From assembly GCA_963966185.1 (NCBI GenBank), contig CAWZYM010000214.1:591001-655000 (forward strand): 64,000 nucleotides of DNA, written 5' to 3'. Each line of letters starts with the position of its first letter. Within the stretch, counting starts at the first letter, position 1. This DNA is from Rhabditoides inermis. Its lineage: Eukaryota > Nematoda > Chromadorea > Rhabditida > Rhabditidae. The notes under the pieces were generated by a model. That model had not been told where the DNA came from, ran no database searches, and saw nothing but the letters and a program-made list of their open reading frames with translations. The position numbers were made by a program, and so were the translations under genes. Below, piece by piece: positions 1 through 12,365 of this stretch.

Positions 1-354
1 ATTTTGATTAGTCCCGCGTTCATGACTTGATTCATACTAAACCAATTTGTATGAAACTTTGCAGATAGTTGAGTTTACGTCCTCGGCTGTATTCCACGTC
101 CTCAATTTTGCTTTCAGTATCCGGTTAAAAAAAACATCAAAATCTCGCTGTCCGGCAGCGGAAGCTTCATGTCCAATCAAAAGTTTTACTTCAATCTCTA
201 AAAATGCATTGACAAAGAACGGAGAGAGAGAGAGAGAGGGAGAGAGAGGAAAAGTTAGAGAGAAGCATATAGATATATATAGAGAAAGGCAGTGGAAAAA
301 GAGGAAGAGGGGAAAAAGGAAGAGTTAGATAAAAAAAAGGGAAGGGAGAGATAG

Positions 355-385
<31 letters not shown>

Positions 386-905
386 GAGAATGCGAGAGTA
401 AAAGAGGGCGAGAGGTTGCAATAGCAAAGCTCTCTGTTTTCGTAGCGTTAAAACGAAAAGAAGGAGATGAGAGAGAGAGAGAGTTTTTTTGAGCAAAGGA
501 AAGTATAGTTCAGAAAAAAATGTATAATGATTATCATTGATCTATGAATTCATAGATATTGATAGCGGGAGCGCGCGGCACCGTGCGGGTGTATCTCTTT
601 CTGTATAAGCGAGGACATTTAAATTCAGAAATATACATAGAACTACTGACTTGTACAACGGAGGTACGCGGCAGCTAACCAAAGCACTTGCAGACCAGGT
701 ATCATTATTATTGCATCGCCTCTAGACCAAATTATCAGTGCAATCAATACATCAATCGACTAATCTTCTCTACTTTAATAATCAGTTTCACTCAAAATGT
801 TATGAAATTGTAAAAAAAAACACACAGTATTATTGATCATAACAAAAACTTGAGTTTCTATTCTGTTCTATGAGTTTCTATTCTATTCTTCTTATTTTCA
901 TGATC
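1..905. other. Gene-free AT/GA-rich sequence
   Basis: No exon with splice signals or recognisable protein was found. About 220-490 is a purine-rich (GA)n microsatellite with interruptions. The short open frames here are repeat artefacts. The right edge coincides with a Helitron-like terminus, so part of this stretch may be transposon body. Confidence 0.6.
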
Positions 906-942
906 TAGCGCGGAGGCGCGCAACAGCGCGCCGGAGCGCTAG
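906..942 (+). mobile_element. Helitron-like 3' terminus (hairpin + CTAG)
   Basis: A GC-rich hairpin (AGCGC...GCGCT arms, AACA loop region) lies at 907-940. It ends in CTAG and is followed directly by T, the usual end of a Helitron inserted between A and T. Three further termini with the same layout occur near 13,215, 30,402 and 39,240. The 5' end of this copy was not found. It lies just past the point where the minus-strand receptor gene loses its C-terminal exons, so insertion may have truncated that gene (inference). Confidence 0.5.
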
Positions 943-1007
943 TAGTGGAAAATTAGAAATTCCAGTAACGTGTTAGGATATGATCCAATTTTTTCAAATA
1001 TGTCTTA

Positions 1008-1513
1008 CTAACTTAACAGGAAACACGCTGCCATGAGAGAAATGAAGAACACCTGAAAACCAACGAATTGCATAACAACCGTCAACAAATCACGCACATA
1101 TGTGAGCATTAGGAACATGGAAGTTTTCTTGAAGGAGTGCTCATAGCGGTTGCGAAAGTTTGTGGCGAATAATCTCTCCAACAACATCATTCCAAATCCG
1201 GCAAAGTTCGAAGCAAACAGAAGAATCGAGGATTTGTGCAGGATTTGGAAGTATTCCAGTGGCGATAATAGAAATAAAGTGATCAATATCAGTCTTAGGA
1301 TCGTGTCTGCCAACATTGTCAGCGAAGATAATAGAAGAAACATTCTATGAGTGTTTTTTTTAAATTATAACCTCGAATACTTACCTGAAGTTTCTATGAA
1401 TTTTGCTAGGGATCGTTTGATAGTAAATTGAAATGCAAGCGATAGGAATAGTTGCTAATAGAACGACGGTTTCAACGCAGTTTTCAATATATTGGAAAAC
1501 AGTCGCGTCCATT
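1008..1513 (-). pseudogene. SRE/SRA-type chemoreceptor, 5' half only
   Basis: The start ATG is at 1513. Exon 1 encodes the first membrane helix (ending PSKIHRNFR) and exon 2 begins near 1348 with MFLLLSSLTML. It carries the family signature LERLFATNFRNRYEH after the third hydrophobic stretch. A 45-bp intron then precedes an exon ending FFISLMAACFLL. These parts match, exon by exon, the intact receptor at 10,324-11,720. The exons for helices 5-7, the YQ..EN motif and the tail were not found below 1008, where a Helitron-like end begins. Nematode sre/sra genes encode seven-helix chemosensory receptors of sensory neurons. It is probably a truncated pseudogene, or its 3' exons lie outside the window. 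Confidence 0.65.
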
Positions 1514-2199
1514 TTGTTGTATTCACGATAAGTCTGACAAGTGAACAAGCAACATCAATCAGTCTTCAGGAAGCGCGGACACACATGTACGCAGCTGAGC
1601 ATTTCATCAAATTAAACTACCGTAGTTTAGTTGTCTGAGTCCTTATAATTTGAAGCGTAACTGACTGAATTATAGACTGAATTCTCGTGATATATGTGTG
1701 ACACATTTCCGTTTGATCGAAAGTTCTCTTGCAAATGAAATCGAAAATGTAACTTTGCTTGTACATACATACGTTGTCACGTTGTGATCTTTAGTTATAT
1801 CGATTTATAGTACAAAATAGTGGGAACACAAACAAGTTCCACTCTTTTCACGACATTAGTGTTACACGATCTGAATCCATTGGATGGTATTTTATTCGAA
1901 ACAAAATTCGAGGACGCATCGGAATGAATGAAGGAACTGCGCATTGGCATTTGCAGTTCCACGGATACTCAGGAAAGAGAATCGCGAGCATATCACAAAC
2001 CATACGTGCATCGCTAGAAATAATGATTACATGATAATATAAACAAGAGGCAATGTTGTCATTTTCAAAGAGCTTCGTGTTTTAATTGTATTATCATACT
2101 TTCACACATTTCCCATGGGATTGTTCTAGACCCGTCTCCAGCCCACTCTCTCCTTCTTCCCCACCCGCCGTCATTGCCTCGCCCCGCCCTCCCCACGAG
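1514..2199. other. Intergenic stretch between divergent genes
   Basis: No coding exon was seen. It separates the minus-strand receptor fragment from the plus-strand lysine-rich gene and should contain the latter's promoter. No TATA box or other motif stands out. Confidence 0.5.
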
Positions 2200-3033
2200 A
2201 TGCCGCGTCCCGCCGGTGCGCCCGGAGACGACAAAAAGGACGAGGAGAGGAGGAGGTGACTGCACTCTCTCTCTCTCTGCCTCTCACTCTCACTCTTTCT
2301 CCCTCTTTCTCCCTCTTTCTCTCTTTCTCTCTTTCTCTCTTTCTCTCTTTCTCTCTTTCTCTCTTTCTCTCTTTCTCTCTTTCTCTCTTTCTCTCTTTCT
2401 CTCTTTCTCTCTTTCTCTCTTTCTCTCTTTCTCTCTTTCTCTCTTTCTCTCTTTCTCTCTTTCTCTCTTTCTCTCTTTCTCTCTCTCTTTCTCACTCTTT
2501 CTCCCTCTTTCCCTCGCCTCCCTCTCACCCCTCTCTTCCAGAAAGGAGAAGAAGAAGAAGGAGAAGAAAGACCGCGAGGACAAGGAGCGGAAGGACCGCA
2601 GCGCCCAGCTCCTCGAAGGTACGGTACACTACCGTAATCATGGTACTAGCACGTGATTCAGGAGCGCCCGACCCGAACCATAAGAAGCACAAGAAATCGG
2701 AGGTTCATCAAGGTGAATTACGGATTATGCCTAGGGTTACGGTATTCTGAATTTGGGGTTACTGTACTTTGAAATGCAGCTGTGGGCGACGCGGATGCTG
2801 ATCCGAACCGGAAAGAGAAGACGAAGAAGAAAAAGAAGAAGCACCCGGTGAGGGACCTGCCCAAGGAACAGGGAATCAAGCTGGTCAGCGAGTGTGAGTC
2901 GATCGATAAGCAATCGATAATCGATAATCGATCGATTCAGACAAGGATGGCGACGTGCCGCATTCCAAGATCGACCCGACCGTGCACACCAAGAAGAAGT
3001 CGAAGACCAACAAGAAGAAGAAGAGCAAGGTCA

Positions 3034-3077
<44 letters not shown>

Positions 3078-3326
3078 TTCAACTCTAATTCACTACAGGA
3101 CGCTGCTGCCGCCAGCCCAGACAAGACTGACGAGGAGAATGATAAAAAAGAGAAGAGCAAGAGTAAGGACAAGAAGAAGAAGGACAAAAAGGACAAGGAC
3201 AAGAAAGAGAAGGTGGACAAGGACTTCTCGCCTTCGAGTATTGTGAGTGTGACTTTCAGCTGGAACTGTCGGACGACCCGTACGCGGGAGACACCTTTGC
3301 AGACAACCTCATAAAGGAGGGCAGAG

Positions 3327-3367
<41 letters not shown>

Positions 3368-4301
3368 CGTTCAGTGAAGCCGGGCAAGCCAAACGCGGCG
3401 GGTTCTGGATCGAAGGTGGGCCTCGCTGGAGTCAGCTCTCGCACCTTTATCCCTCTTTCACAACAGAAGAAGAAGAAAAGCAAGGACAGCGACAAAAGGA
3501 AGAAGGCGAAGAAAGACAAGTCGAACGAGAAGCCGTCCGACGAGAAGGTGCATCCCCACGTCATCTGACTTGTCGACGAGACGCTGTTCAGGCGGGCAGC
3601 GTGGATGGTGTGGCGACGTCGACGACTGCCCTGGCCCCCGGCATGCCCACTCCTGCTCCTCCCTTGCCCCCAGCCCCTCCTCCTGCCGCCGCTCGCTCGC
3701 CCACTCTCGGTCACATCGCAATCGCCCCGTCTACTGACCCTGGCGCCGGAGCAGGTACGGCATACTGTAGGGGTACGGTACATTGAAAGTTATTAGCTGC
3801 GCGTAACATGTCGATGACAGCTACAGGCAACTCTGGCGACAAGACACCGGAGCGGCAGAGGAAAGTGAAGACGTGGGGGATACTGTAGACTACCGTAATC
3901 CGGGATTGTATATTTCAGTGTGCCGAAGCAGTCTGTTATTATTCGTTCTGCACCTTGCGCGATGCCGCCGCAGCCCGTCGGACCCGCGCAGATGTGCGGG
4001 ATACTGTACACTGGGTTACTGTATCTACCGTATTTCTAGGTCGTACCCGTCGCAGTACAGTATCGACCTCAACATGGACGAGATTCTCCGCGTCGGATTC
4101 GTCTTGGAACGCCACGGGATGACGCTGGAGAAGAAGGTATACGGTAGCAACCGTAGGAGTACGGTGTTCTAATGTACCGTATTGCTAGGAGTCGTTCAAC
4201 TGGCTGGCGATGCATCGCACTTACTACGACACGGATCCACTCGAGTTTGCGGCATACCTCAACACGGCAGTCGGAGACCTCATTCTCAGCAAGTAGGGAG
4301 A

Positions 4302-4381
<80 letters not shown>

Positions 4382-4617
4382 TCCTTTGCCAGGAGCCTGT
4401 GCAAGGACGCGCTGACGACTCTGCTCTACGCCTCTGTGATCAACCACGTGAGAGACCACCCACGACGCCTACAGTACCCTGTGACTGCCTGATTCAGGAC
4501 GAGTTCTTCCGGCTGTCGGATCTGATGAAGCACTCTCGCCAGCCGCTCACCATCGGTCAAGTCGCGCTGTGGCTTAAGGAAAACGCGGTCATTCGCAGCA
4601 AGAACCCACTCTTCTAA
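2200..4617 (+). CDS. Lysine-rich protein of unknown function, 16 exons
   Basis: The spliced model starts at ATG 2200. Its exons are 2200-2255, 2542-2618, 2662-2712, 2780-2893, 2941-3029, 3099-3242, 3260-3326, 3375-3415, 3467-3547, 3592-3754, 3821-3872, 3919-3993, 4040-4136, 4189-4292, 4393-4447 and 4498-4617. They sum to 1,386 nt (461 aa) with phases matching at every junction. The first third is runs of Lys/Glu/Asp (for example KKKKEKKDRED). Then come an acidic motif (LELSDDPYAGDTFADN), a Pro/Ala-rich linker (exon 10) and a folded-looking C-terminal domain from about residue 335 (MDEILRVGFVLERHGM, FNWLAMHRTYYDTDP, LTIGQVALWLKENAVI). I do not recognise this domain. The basic N-terminus suggests nuclear or RNA association, which is inference only. 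One intron of the model is just 17 nt. Confidence 0.7.
2260..2520. repeat. (CTCTCTTT)n microsatellite in intron 1
   Basis: Octamer-like tandem CTCTCTTT/CTCTTTCT units fill most of intron 1 of the lysine-rich gene, ending close to the acceptor CTTCCAG. The open frames read through it on either strand are low-complexity artefacts. On the sense strand it forms a very long pyrimidine tract. Confidence 0.9.
3243..3259 (+). other. Candidate 17-nt intron
   Basis: Removing GTGAGTGTGACTTTCAG joins SPSSI to LELSDD in frame and makes the whole 16-exon reading frame divisible by three. Keeping it shifts the frame. It has a perfect donor (GTGAGT) and acceptor (TTTCAG). It is far shorter than the other introns here (about 38 nt or more), so a one-base consensus error is a serious alternative. 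Confidence 0.45.
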
Positions 4618-4919
4618 CCACTTACAGCACCCCTCTTACAGTACTCTTCCCCCCACTTCTTACAGTCCATCACTTCAAACTTGACATTTCGTACTCAAAA
4701 TCTTAGAGAGTGAAGATGCTTTGTCAATTCGTGCTACTGCTCGATAAAGCCTTTCGGAAATGTTTCGTGACACATTGACATTCTCACATTTTTTCGTCGA
4801 TACATATGTATCTATTTTGGGCAAAAGTTCTACGCACTCAGATGAAAAAATGTCTATTCAACAAAACACACATGACTCATCACGGCAGGAAATGACAGCC
4901 AACAGCCGTGAGCCGTGAC

Positions 4920-6412
4920 TCAAATAAAATTAAAATAATTTATACGGTTGAATAATGAAAAAAATAGGATGATACAAGATACGCGGATCTCCTTGTTCTC
5001 ACAGCGTGGCTTCTCTTGCTCATTTTGGATGTGAGCGAACAATGGAGTAAGGCCGCCACGACGATCGCGCTGAAAATTTGCAATGGTCGTGAAAAAAACA
5101 TTGAAAGAATATGTAGTAACATACAAAATGTTCGCTCTTCTCGGCCTTATCTCGAAGTCGCTTCTCTGACGCAGTCTCCGGCCACGCGTCGCGTCCGAAG
5201 AGATCCCTCTTCTTCCTCTGTCCGCTGATCGGTTCTTGAACACGCTGGACCAAGTGAAACATTAAGACAAATTGATAGGAGTTCATGAACAATTTTCAAC
5301 ACACCTCATTCTGCTCGTGCGCCTTGTTACTACTGTCGGGCACAGCGAAACCGGTCCTCGCTTGCACGGCATTACCATGCTGCTGAAGAGCGCGGTTATG
5401 CTTGTTCGAAGTTAACATTACACAACTCATCATCCAACGTATAATTTTGAACAAATCTCAATGAAACACACCTGATTCTCGATCTCTCCGACTGGCGTGT
5501 TTTCCTTGTTCATGTTCTCCTCATTCTTGTTGGACATTCCCTTCGAGCAGGGAAAAAAACACACTTTCGCGAGGGTTAAAGGAGAGTGCCCTCGCGAACA
5601 CCTAAATTTGTACTTTACTGTACAAAACTGGAATACAGTTACCTCTCTAGAGAGACGAGGAGTAGACTTGACATGACTTTCCGGTGACGAAATCACAGAG
5701 GGCGAAGAGGGCAATTTAGGATGACCGCGTCCATTTCCATAGTAGCGGAAGAAGAACTTAATTAAACATAACAACATTATTGCTACTATTTTTATATGGA
5801 AAATACTTACTCCAGTTGAAGGAGTGAGGCGCTGCGCGGGAAGAATAGGCGAAGACCGAATCATCTGTTGCGCGGACCGCACATGCTGGAAGGCTGGACA
5901 GGCAACCTGCGCGATCAGCACAGATGGGGATGACATCGATCGAACCGTCGGGACAGCAACCTCTTCATTTGAAACTACAGGAGAGGGGCACTGGATGGAA
6001 GCCGAAGAAGTTTCCACGGTCGTTCTACGGATCGAAGTTGCATCTGGAACATGCACGGGAGCCGGCCCTGCCGACGAATCCACCTGCGAGTTGACGAACG
6101 CGGACCTGCCTCCAGAAGTATTCGATACCTGAAAAGCAACACGCTTGTTTATATTTCATATGAGGATCCACTCACTATTATTACATGTTCAGCGCTGCTG
6201 AGGAAATTGGAGATTTGCGCCCAGTTCTTCCTCGTTTTTACCTTAAAACTCAAGGTTACAACGCATTCAGCTTAAATTGAAAAAAAACTCGAAACATCAA
6301 TAACAAATGAAAAAAAAACAAGTAACAACAAAGTTTTTCGAAACTAGCCCGTTGAGCCGTCGATCGATAATGCGTTCAAGTCAGGCTCCATTACCTCACC
6401 CTCACTCTGCAT
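4920..6412 (-). CDS. Unknown protein, 7 exons
   Basis: The model starts at ATG 6412 and uses exons 6395-6412, 5811-6128, 5643-5756, 5472-5540, 5305-5400, 5125-5244 and 4920-5069. Six of the seven junctions lie between whole codons, and every exon is a multiple of three, giving about 294 aa. The N-terminal half is Ser/Thr/Pro/Val-rich and probably disordered. The C-terminal half is charged (GQRKKRDLFGRDAWPE, then SEKRLRDKAEKSEHF) and ends in a short hydrophobic tail. There is no signal peptide and no recognised domain. It converges on the lysine-rich gene with a gap of about 300 bp. Exon structure is well supported; function is not assigned. Confidence 0.65.
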
Positions 6413-7350
6413 CTCTGACCGTCTGCTTCTCACCGTCTGACCGCGCGCGGAATTTAAATTTTCGATGAAATTTGCATAACAGTGTCAAACATAACCCCGT
6501 GGGAAGTGCCGTAGCTCATTCGATTGCATTTATTACCACGATTTCAACTATGCTAATATTAATTGACGGCATGAAGTTGTCATGTTCTACGACAATTTAA
6601 GCCCCGCCCCCTGGCGGTCTCTAGATACAACAAACAAAGTTAAATGGGGAGCCACCGTTTGAAAGCAGCAGGGAAAACCGCCAGCAGGAGAGCGGCAAAC
6701 GGGGTCGATTACATCTAAACTTAATCATTCCGCTGTGAACATCGTCTACAGCGTCTTCGCCGCTCGCTCCGCGAATTGGTCCCAGTATAAATAAACGGTT
6801 TGCAAATGCGACGCATTTTCAGGTCTACTTGTCCGTGTCCACAGCTTTTCTAGCGTTTCGCATTGGAACAATACAAATTGCTTGCAAACTGAATACTGAA
6901 TGTGAACGCAATTCAGATCGTCGGAATCCATCCGTTTACACTGCGTTCACTCACCGTTTACCAGACGTCTTCAACGCTGTTTTCACGCTGTCACTCGGAC
7001 GCGGCATAAGACGCGATCGCCGTCGGTGACAGGCTATATGGATCAAAATCAAAAACTAAAAAATCAAAAGTTTCATCCAGTATCTCTATACACCATTCAA
7101 TGATTTGGTTCGCTATGGAGCTGGTCCCGTGAGCATGATCCGCTTTCGGTCGTCGCAGTCGTCACGCCTCCCTAGTCTCATCCAGGTCTGGATGTGTGCA
7201 ATAAGACTGGATGAACGAGAGACAGGTGTGATGATATGTTTGCGTTTGGTGATACATGCTCGTGGTCGACTTGCACATTGCACCCTCTCTATAATAATGA
7301 ATACCGGTTTTCAACAACTCGTGCAAAATAAAATAAAAATGTACAAACAT
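6413..7350. other. Intergenic; upstream of the minus-strand gene
   Basis: No spliced coding model was found. The part next to 6412 should hold that gene's promoter. The right part leads into the 5'-truncated LINE. Short open frames have no codon or homology support. Confidence 0.5.
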
Positions 7351-7355
7351 GAGAA

Positions 7356-9300
7356 ATGTCAATGTAACCATAACCGATCATAAATCGTGGTTGTTTGAAA
7401 ACGGGCTCGCGACTTCACCACTCTACCAGCGCGTCACAACTAATCTCACTGACCACCTGAGACGATTTGAGAAGCAACGCACCAAACAGAAATTTCTCAA
7501 AGGGTCCTTTGCGTTTCACTCATACGTTGGTTCAATAATCAGACCGAAGAGTACTCTTCCGTTCAAAATGGTGGATGCGTCTGGTGCGGCATTGTTCGTT
7601 CTTTGAGTCAGTCTACTCGCGCGACGATGGCGTTCACCCGCCTGTGATTTCGCGCAACTCTGACACTTTCACCATGTGCCCCTTGTTTCCGAGCAATGTT
7701 GTGCCTTTTGTGAAACGCCTGAAATCATCATGCTCCCTGCCCGCAGACTGAATTCCACCTCTAATTTATAAAAAATGTGCGAGCGAACTACATATCTCTC
7801 CCGTTATCCATTATTTTCAATATATCACTGCCCGAAGGTACCGTACCCCGTGTATGGAAAATTGCACATGTTTCTCCGATAGCTAAACAGGGAGGCGATC
7901 CGTCCTCAGTAGCGTGATATCGCCCTATATCGATTTGCCCTGCGGCTTCCAAGGTGTTAGAGCGAGTGATACGCAAGCAGCTGATTGAGTTTCTTGAGTC
8001 GCGCACCCTCCTACCTGATCAGCAGTTCGGTTTCCGCAGCAAACGTAGTGTGACCACCCAAATGCTCTCGTGTTTCACTGATTGGACAACTGCCACTTCC
8101 GCGAATCTACTCACTGACATTGTTTACTTTGACTATAAAAAAGCTTTTGACAAGGTGAGCATACCCAAGCTGCTTTTGAAATGCGAGTCTGTCGGATTGC
8201 GTGGAGAGATTCTTAACTGGTTGTGTGATTCCCTGTCGGGCCGTGAACTGCGAGTGAAGGTTGGTAATGCGCTCTCTCCACCTGCCGCAGCCACATCAGG
8301 TGTTCCACAAGGGTCAGTGTTAGGACCACTCCTATTCATCATATATCTTGCCAATCTAGAGAATGGCTTCCCCCCTAACATACGTATCCGCGCGTTTGCC
8401 GACGATATCAAGGTATACATCTCATACACTACTGCCAATGCTTCTGCTGCTCACGCCGCGCTCCAATCAGCCATCGATCACGTGCATTCGTATTCGACGC
8501 AGTTGCAGCTCGTACTATCTGAATCAAAGTGCACTGTATTACATATTGGTAGAGGCAACCCGCAGCACGCATACTTACTGGACGGCAGTCCACTCTCTCA
8601 CTGCGAGCGCGTGCGCGACCTGGGTCTTCAGGTAGATACCACCGGCAAGATACCACCCCGCTATCAATGCCAGTGTGCGCGCGTCTAGTGCGATGAATCG
8701 AGCACGGCTACTCATTCGATCTGTGCACACGAGTGACGAGCGCGTTCTGATCAAGCTCTATAAGACATACGTTTTGCCACTACTAGAATTTGCCTCACCA
8801 GGGTGGAACCCACACTTGCTCAAAGACGTCCGCGCATTAGAAAAAGTCCAAAAATACGTCACTCTGGTCATTTTCTATCGTGTCTATCCTTCAGATACCT
8901 ATCCGCAAGTAATGCCCACCTATTCGTTCCGATTGAAAACGTTGGGACTGACCAGTCTAGTAGAACGCCGCGCACGAAACGACCTCACTCTCGCACACAA
9001 AATGTACAAGCGGCTGGTCAGTACCCCATTCTCTTCCATGTTCAAGCTGAAACCTTGCCGCGGGCGAAATGGCACATTCTCACTTCATATCAAAGCAACG
9101 AGGTCCACGCTTTTGCATAATTCCTACGCACTCAGAACCGCTCGTTTCATTCTCGCACTCACAAAATCACATCCACGCGTCTTTCGACTCTCTCACTCGA
9201 GGTTCTGTAGGGCACTCACACGAATCGATCTTACACATACACACACTCAAGCTTGCGAGCTAATAAGACACAGTTGTGACAGGTGCAACAGCAATAACAC
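7356..9300 (+). mobile_element. Decayed non-LTR retrotransposon (CR1/Jockey-like RT)
   Basis: Reverse transcriptase motifs appear in order: QQFGFRSKRSVTTQ near 8021; VYFDYKKAFDKV near 8120; GVPQGSVLGPLLF from 8299; and the catalytic FADD at 8395-8406. The downstream thumb-like region LYKTYVLPLLEFASPGWNP starts near 8757. The N-terminal RT part (LKSSCSLPAD.IPP, about 7720-7760) is readable. It is broken by in-frame TGA codons near 7750 and 7916 and a frameshift near 8640. The endonuclease and ORF1 are missing, so this is a 5'-truncated, dead copy. A weak extension of 3' UTR-like sequence may run to an AATAAA near 10,064. Confidence 0.85.
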
Positions 9301-10323
9301 AGCAAACATGTACGGACGAATACAAGCACGGGGTAATACATGCACGGGGAAGATACATGCACGGAATAACACAGGCCACCCCTGGATTTCGCCGCACCCG
9401 ATCGCATTGTACCGTCGCCCGCTCGTTCCCTCTCACTGTCTGCCGCCGCCGATCGATCGATGCAAGCTGAGAGTGCCCGAACCGATCTACCGGACTGATC
9501 TACCACCCATCTCTGACCCCCAGTGAGCACGTGCGACAATAATTGATCTTGCTATAATTTCGTGATTAATTCTAGTGTTACACTCTTCACACATTGCCCT
9601 CTCATTGCTCTGAAGCTATTGACAATGTACTTGTGGTATCTCTCATTGGCAGTTGCTGTTCGATCGTTTTATACAGTGGTTGATTTGGCTCGGCTGTGTA
9701 GAAGGAAAGGTGATGATGCTGAAGTTTGTACCTGCTCTCTAGCACATGTCTCTTATTGTGCCGCGGCTGCTCCACCGCACTGGCACTCCTCCATGCAACA
9801 GGTCGGGGGCAGGTATCATTCCGATGTACTCTGATCTAGACTAACTGCACTTCTGTGTCGGATTAGCCCAAAATTTCTCTCTCTCACTCAATCGGTTTCA
9901 TGCGGATTAGATCACATACGGCATCACTCTATACGATTATTCAACTTGGTTGTCACTACATTGCGGTCATTTTCTCAACAATGCGGCTATTTCTCTCATG
10001 CTTTTCATTTCTTCCATGCTTTTTCATCGATGTTTGTTTTTTTGTGCGACGCAGTAGTTCTGCAATAAATTATTAACCGTCAGCGTTTACCGGCCCTCAT
10101 CATATTTCATAAATCTTTATATCACACGGAAGTAGGAAGTAGTGCTTGCAGTCGCGGTAATTCAGACTATTCAGAATTCAGAGTCTAATCAACTTAACAA
10201 CTAGGTGAAGAAATCACAGATCGAAACTACTGTAATTATTGCGGGAAAAATCCACTTTGAGTAATCGCGCTGCCTGAAGACTATTAGAGTCTACCTGACA
10301 ACTTTCAATCCATTGTGAATACG
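9301..10323. other. Probable LINE 3' region and receptor promoter
   Basis: No gene was recognised. A 90-codon open frame at 9562-9834 has no splice or family support. AATAAA near 10,064 could be the end of the LINE transcript. The last few hundred bases precede the receptor start at 10,324. Confidence 0.45.
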
Positions 10324-11720
10324 ATGGACACTGAACTTTTCCTTCATCAATATATTGCGTACGGCGCTGAAATCGTCGTTTTATTGTCAACTATTCCCAT
10401 CGCCTGTACGTCCATATACTACCAAGCTATCGCCAGCAAACTGCACAGAAACTTCAGGTATTTTATTACGGTTTCATGAACAATCACAGAACTACTCTTA
10501 GAATGTTTCTCCTATTATCATCTTTGACAATGTTATCAGACTCTATCAATAGGCTGGTATTGGTTACTTCAGTACTAGTATCGCCACGGGAACAGTTTCG
10601 AACCCGTTCGAAATTCGTCACATCATCAGTCATTCTATTCGCGTCAAACTTTGCTGTATTTGCGATGATGTTGGTGGAAAGATTGTTAGCCACAAACTAT
10701 CGCAAACGCTATGAGCACTGCTCCAGGAAAACAACCCTGTTGTTACTCCTGCTATATGTGAGTAGTTGGACACATATCTGTTATGAAATGATGTTATTAA
10801 GTATTTCAGATCTTTATAATTTCCCTCATGGCCGTGTGTTTCATGATAAGTCAGTAAAAATAGAATATTACGAAAACACAACTATTTGTACTCAATTTAG
10901 ATGAAACAGGATCGAATATATTATTCGCGGTGTCAACGGTTCTCACAATTGCCTCGATAATTGTTTGTTTTTTGAAGATTTACACATTGATTTGGCAAAC
11001 CCATATTTCAGTTAGCCGTGATTTTGATTCGTCAGAATACGCAAGCGTACAGAAGCCGTCACAAAAACAGGATGCAACTCACGGAAAAATACCAGGTACT
11101 TACAATAGCTGTGATGTTATTGAAATTAATTACAGTGACCAGTCATTCATATACAATCTCTATTCCTTGAACGTTTTTTTTTCGTACTTTCTTTTTCCTG
11201 TAAGGCTTTGATGATCAAACTGTTAAAATGAGAGAAAAAATTCAAATACATGAGAATTGGTGTTGTTTTTGCAGACTTGGGAGAACCTTCGCTCTATCCG
11301 ATACATCCTTCCACTCATTGTGAACGAATGTGCGTGTCGTACCCTCATCATCATCACGTCCCTCGGTCTCATCTACTTCTCTCCGAGAACTACTCCCATT
11401 AGACAACTAGCTGCACATCTGTATGGCGAGGTGAGTGCTCTCCAGCTGTACAATTCATACTTAGTCATTGGTTATTTAATTTTATGTCATGTACAGATTT
11501 ATCGCGATCTTTCCAGATTCTCGCGTACGAACGTCTATTCTTCGTATCTTGTCTCGTGTTTCGGAGTTCACACTGGAAACGGCACAGAATTCGGTTGTGC
11601 GGAAGCAACGCGATCAACAACTTCAAACCCAAAACGTCTCCGCAAGCTGCCGTCAACGCATATTTTGTCAACATTGCGCAAGGGTGGGACGCAGAATTTG
11701 CGAGAAAACAGAATAAATAA
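10324..11720 (+). CDS. SRE/SRA-type seven-helix chemoreceptor, intact
   Basis: Seven exons join in phase: 10324-10457, 10502-10757, 10810-10849, 10901-10962, 11012-11095, 11275-11430 and 11517-11720, giving 311 aa. Seven hydrophobic segments are visible. Family marks are VERLLATNYRKRYEH after helix 3, RHKNRMQLTEKYQTWENLRS before helix 6 (the YQ..EN element of the SRA superfamily) and ILAYERLFF near the tail. Such receptors act in the cilia of chemosensory neurons by coupling odorant binding to G proteins. The assignment to sre rather than sra/srab is by overall resemblance. It is the best template for its three relatives in this window. Confidence 0.85.
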
Positions 11721-12365
11721 TCAAATGATCGCGAACGTGTGTGCGTCTAGAGTGCAAGTTGGCGACTTATCACATTGTTCAATTGCTCATTAAACTCGAA
11801 AGGCAGCGAATCAAGCAAACAATGATGAATCAGCACACTTTTTCTCGTTAACTCTGTGTGGTTGCACTGACACAAGACGATTACGAATGAAAAAAACTTC
11901 TCGAAAAGATTGAGTGTTTTTGAGTCTCCTTATGATTCATAATGTTTCTGACAAACAAATGGAGACCACTCAACACTTTTTTTGATGCTAGTTCGTTGGT
12001 ATGTCGTAGCATCGTTGGCGATGCCGGAGAACACCGGAAATGTTAAAAAAAATTTAATCTTGCTTGGACTTTCCGCAAAATTCCTGCAGCTTTTGCAGCG
12101 TATTGGATAATGAGCTAGCCGTTCAAGCTGATTGTCGCCGAATTAAAGAAAACTCGGCCGAACGTTAATGTAATCGCGTAACAAACAACATACAAAATCG
12201 CATGCATACTATGAACCACATACTATGAACCACAATGAACCACAACTATTTCTGGTATGTTTAGTATATTTTTTGGTATTTACAGTTCCACAGAAAATTT
12301 CGAGACATCATATTTGCTGATTGTCAGAGTTGATCAAGAACACAATACAAACTATCTGTTAAAAA
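11721..12365. other. Intergenic, AT-rich
   Basis: No coding exon or RNA gene was seen. A short direct repeat (CATACTATGAACCACA) occurs near 12,205-12,235. Confidence 0.5.

Noticed and set aside
2094..2750. Several open frames of KEREREKERK / SLSLFLSF type
   Set aside because: Microsatellite artefact inside intron 1 of the lysine-rich gene.
9562..9834. Small membrane protein gene
   Set aside because: Single open frame without splice context or conserved pattern, located behind a dead LINE.
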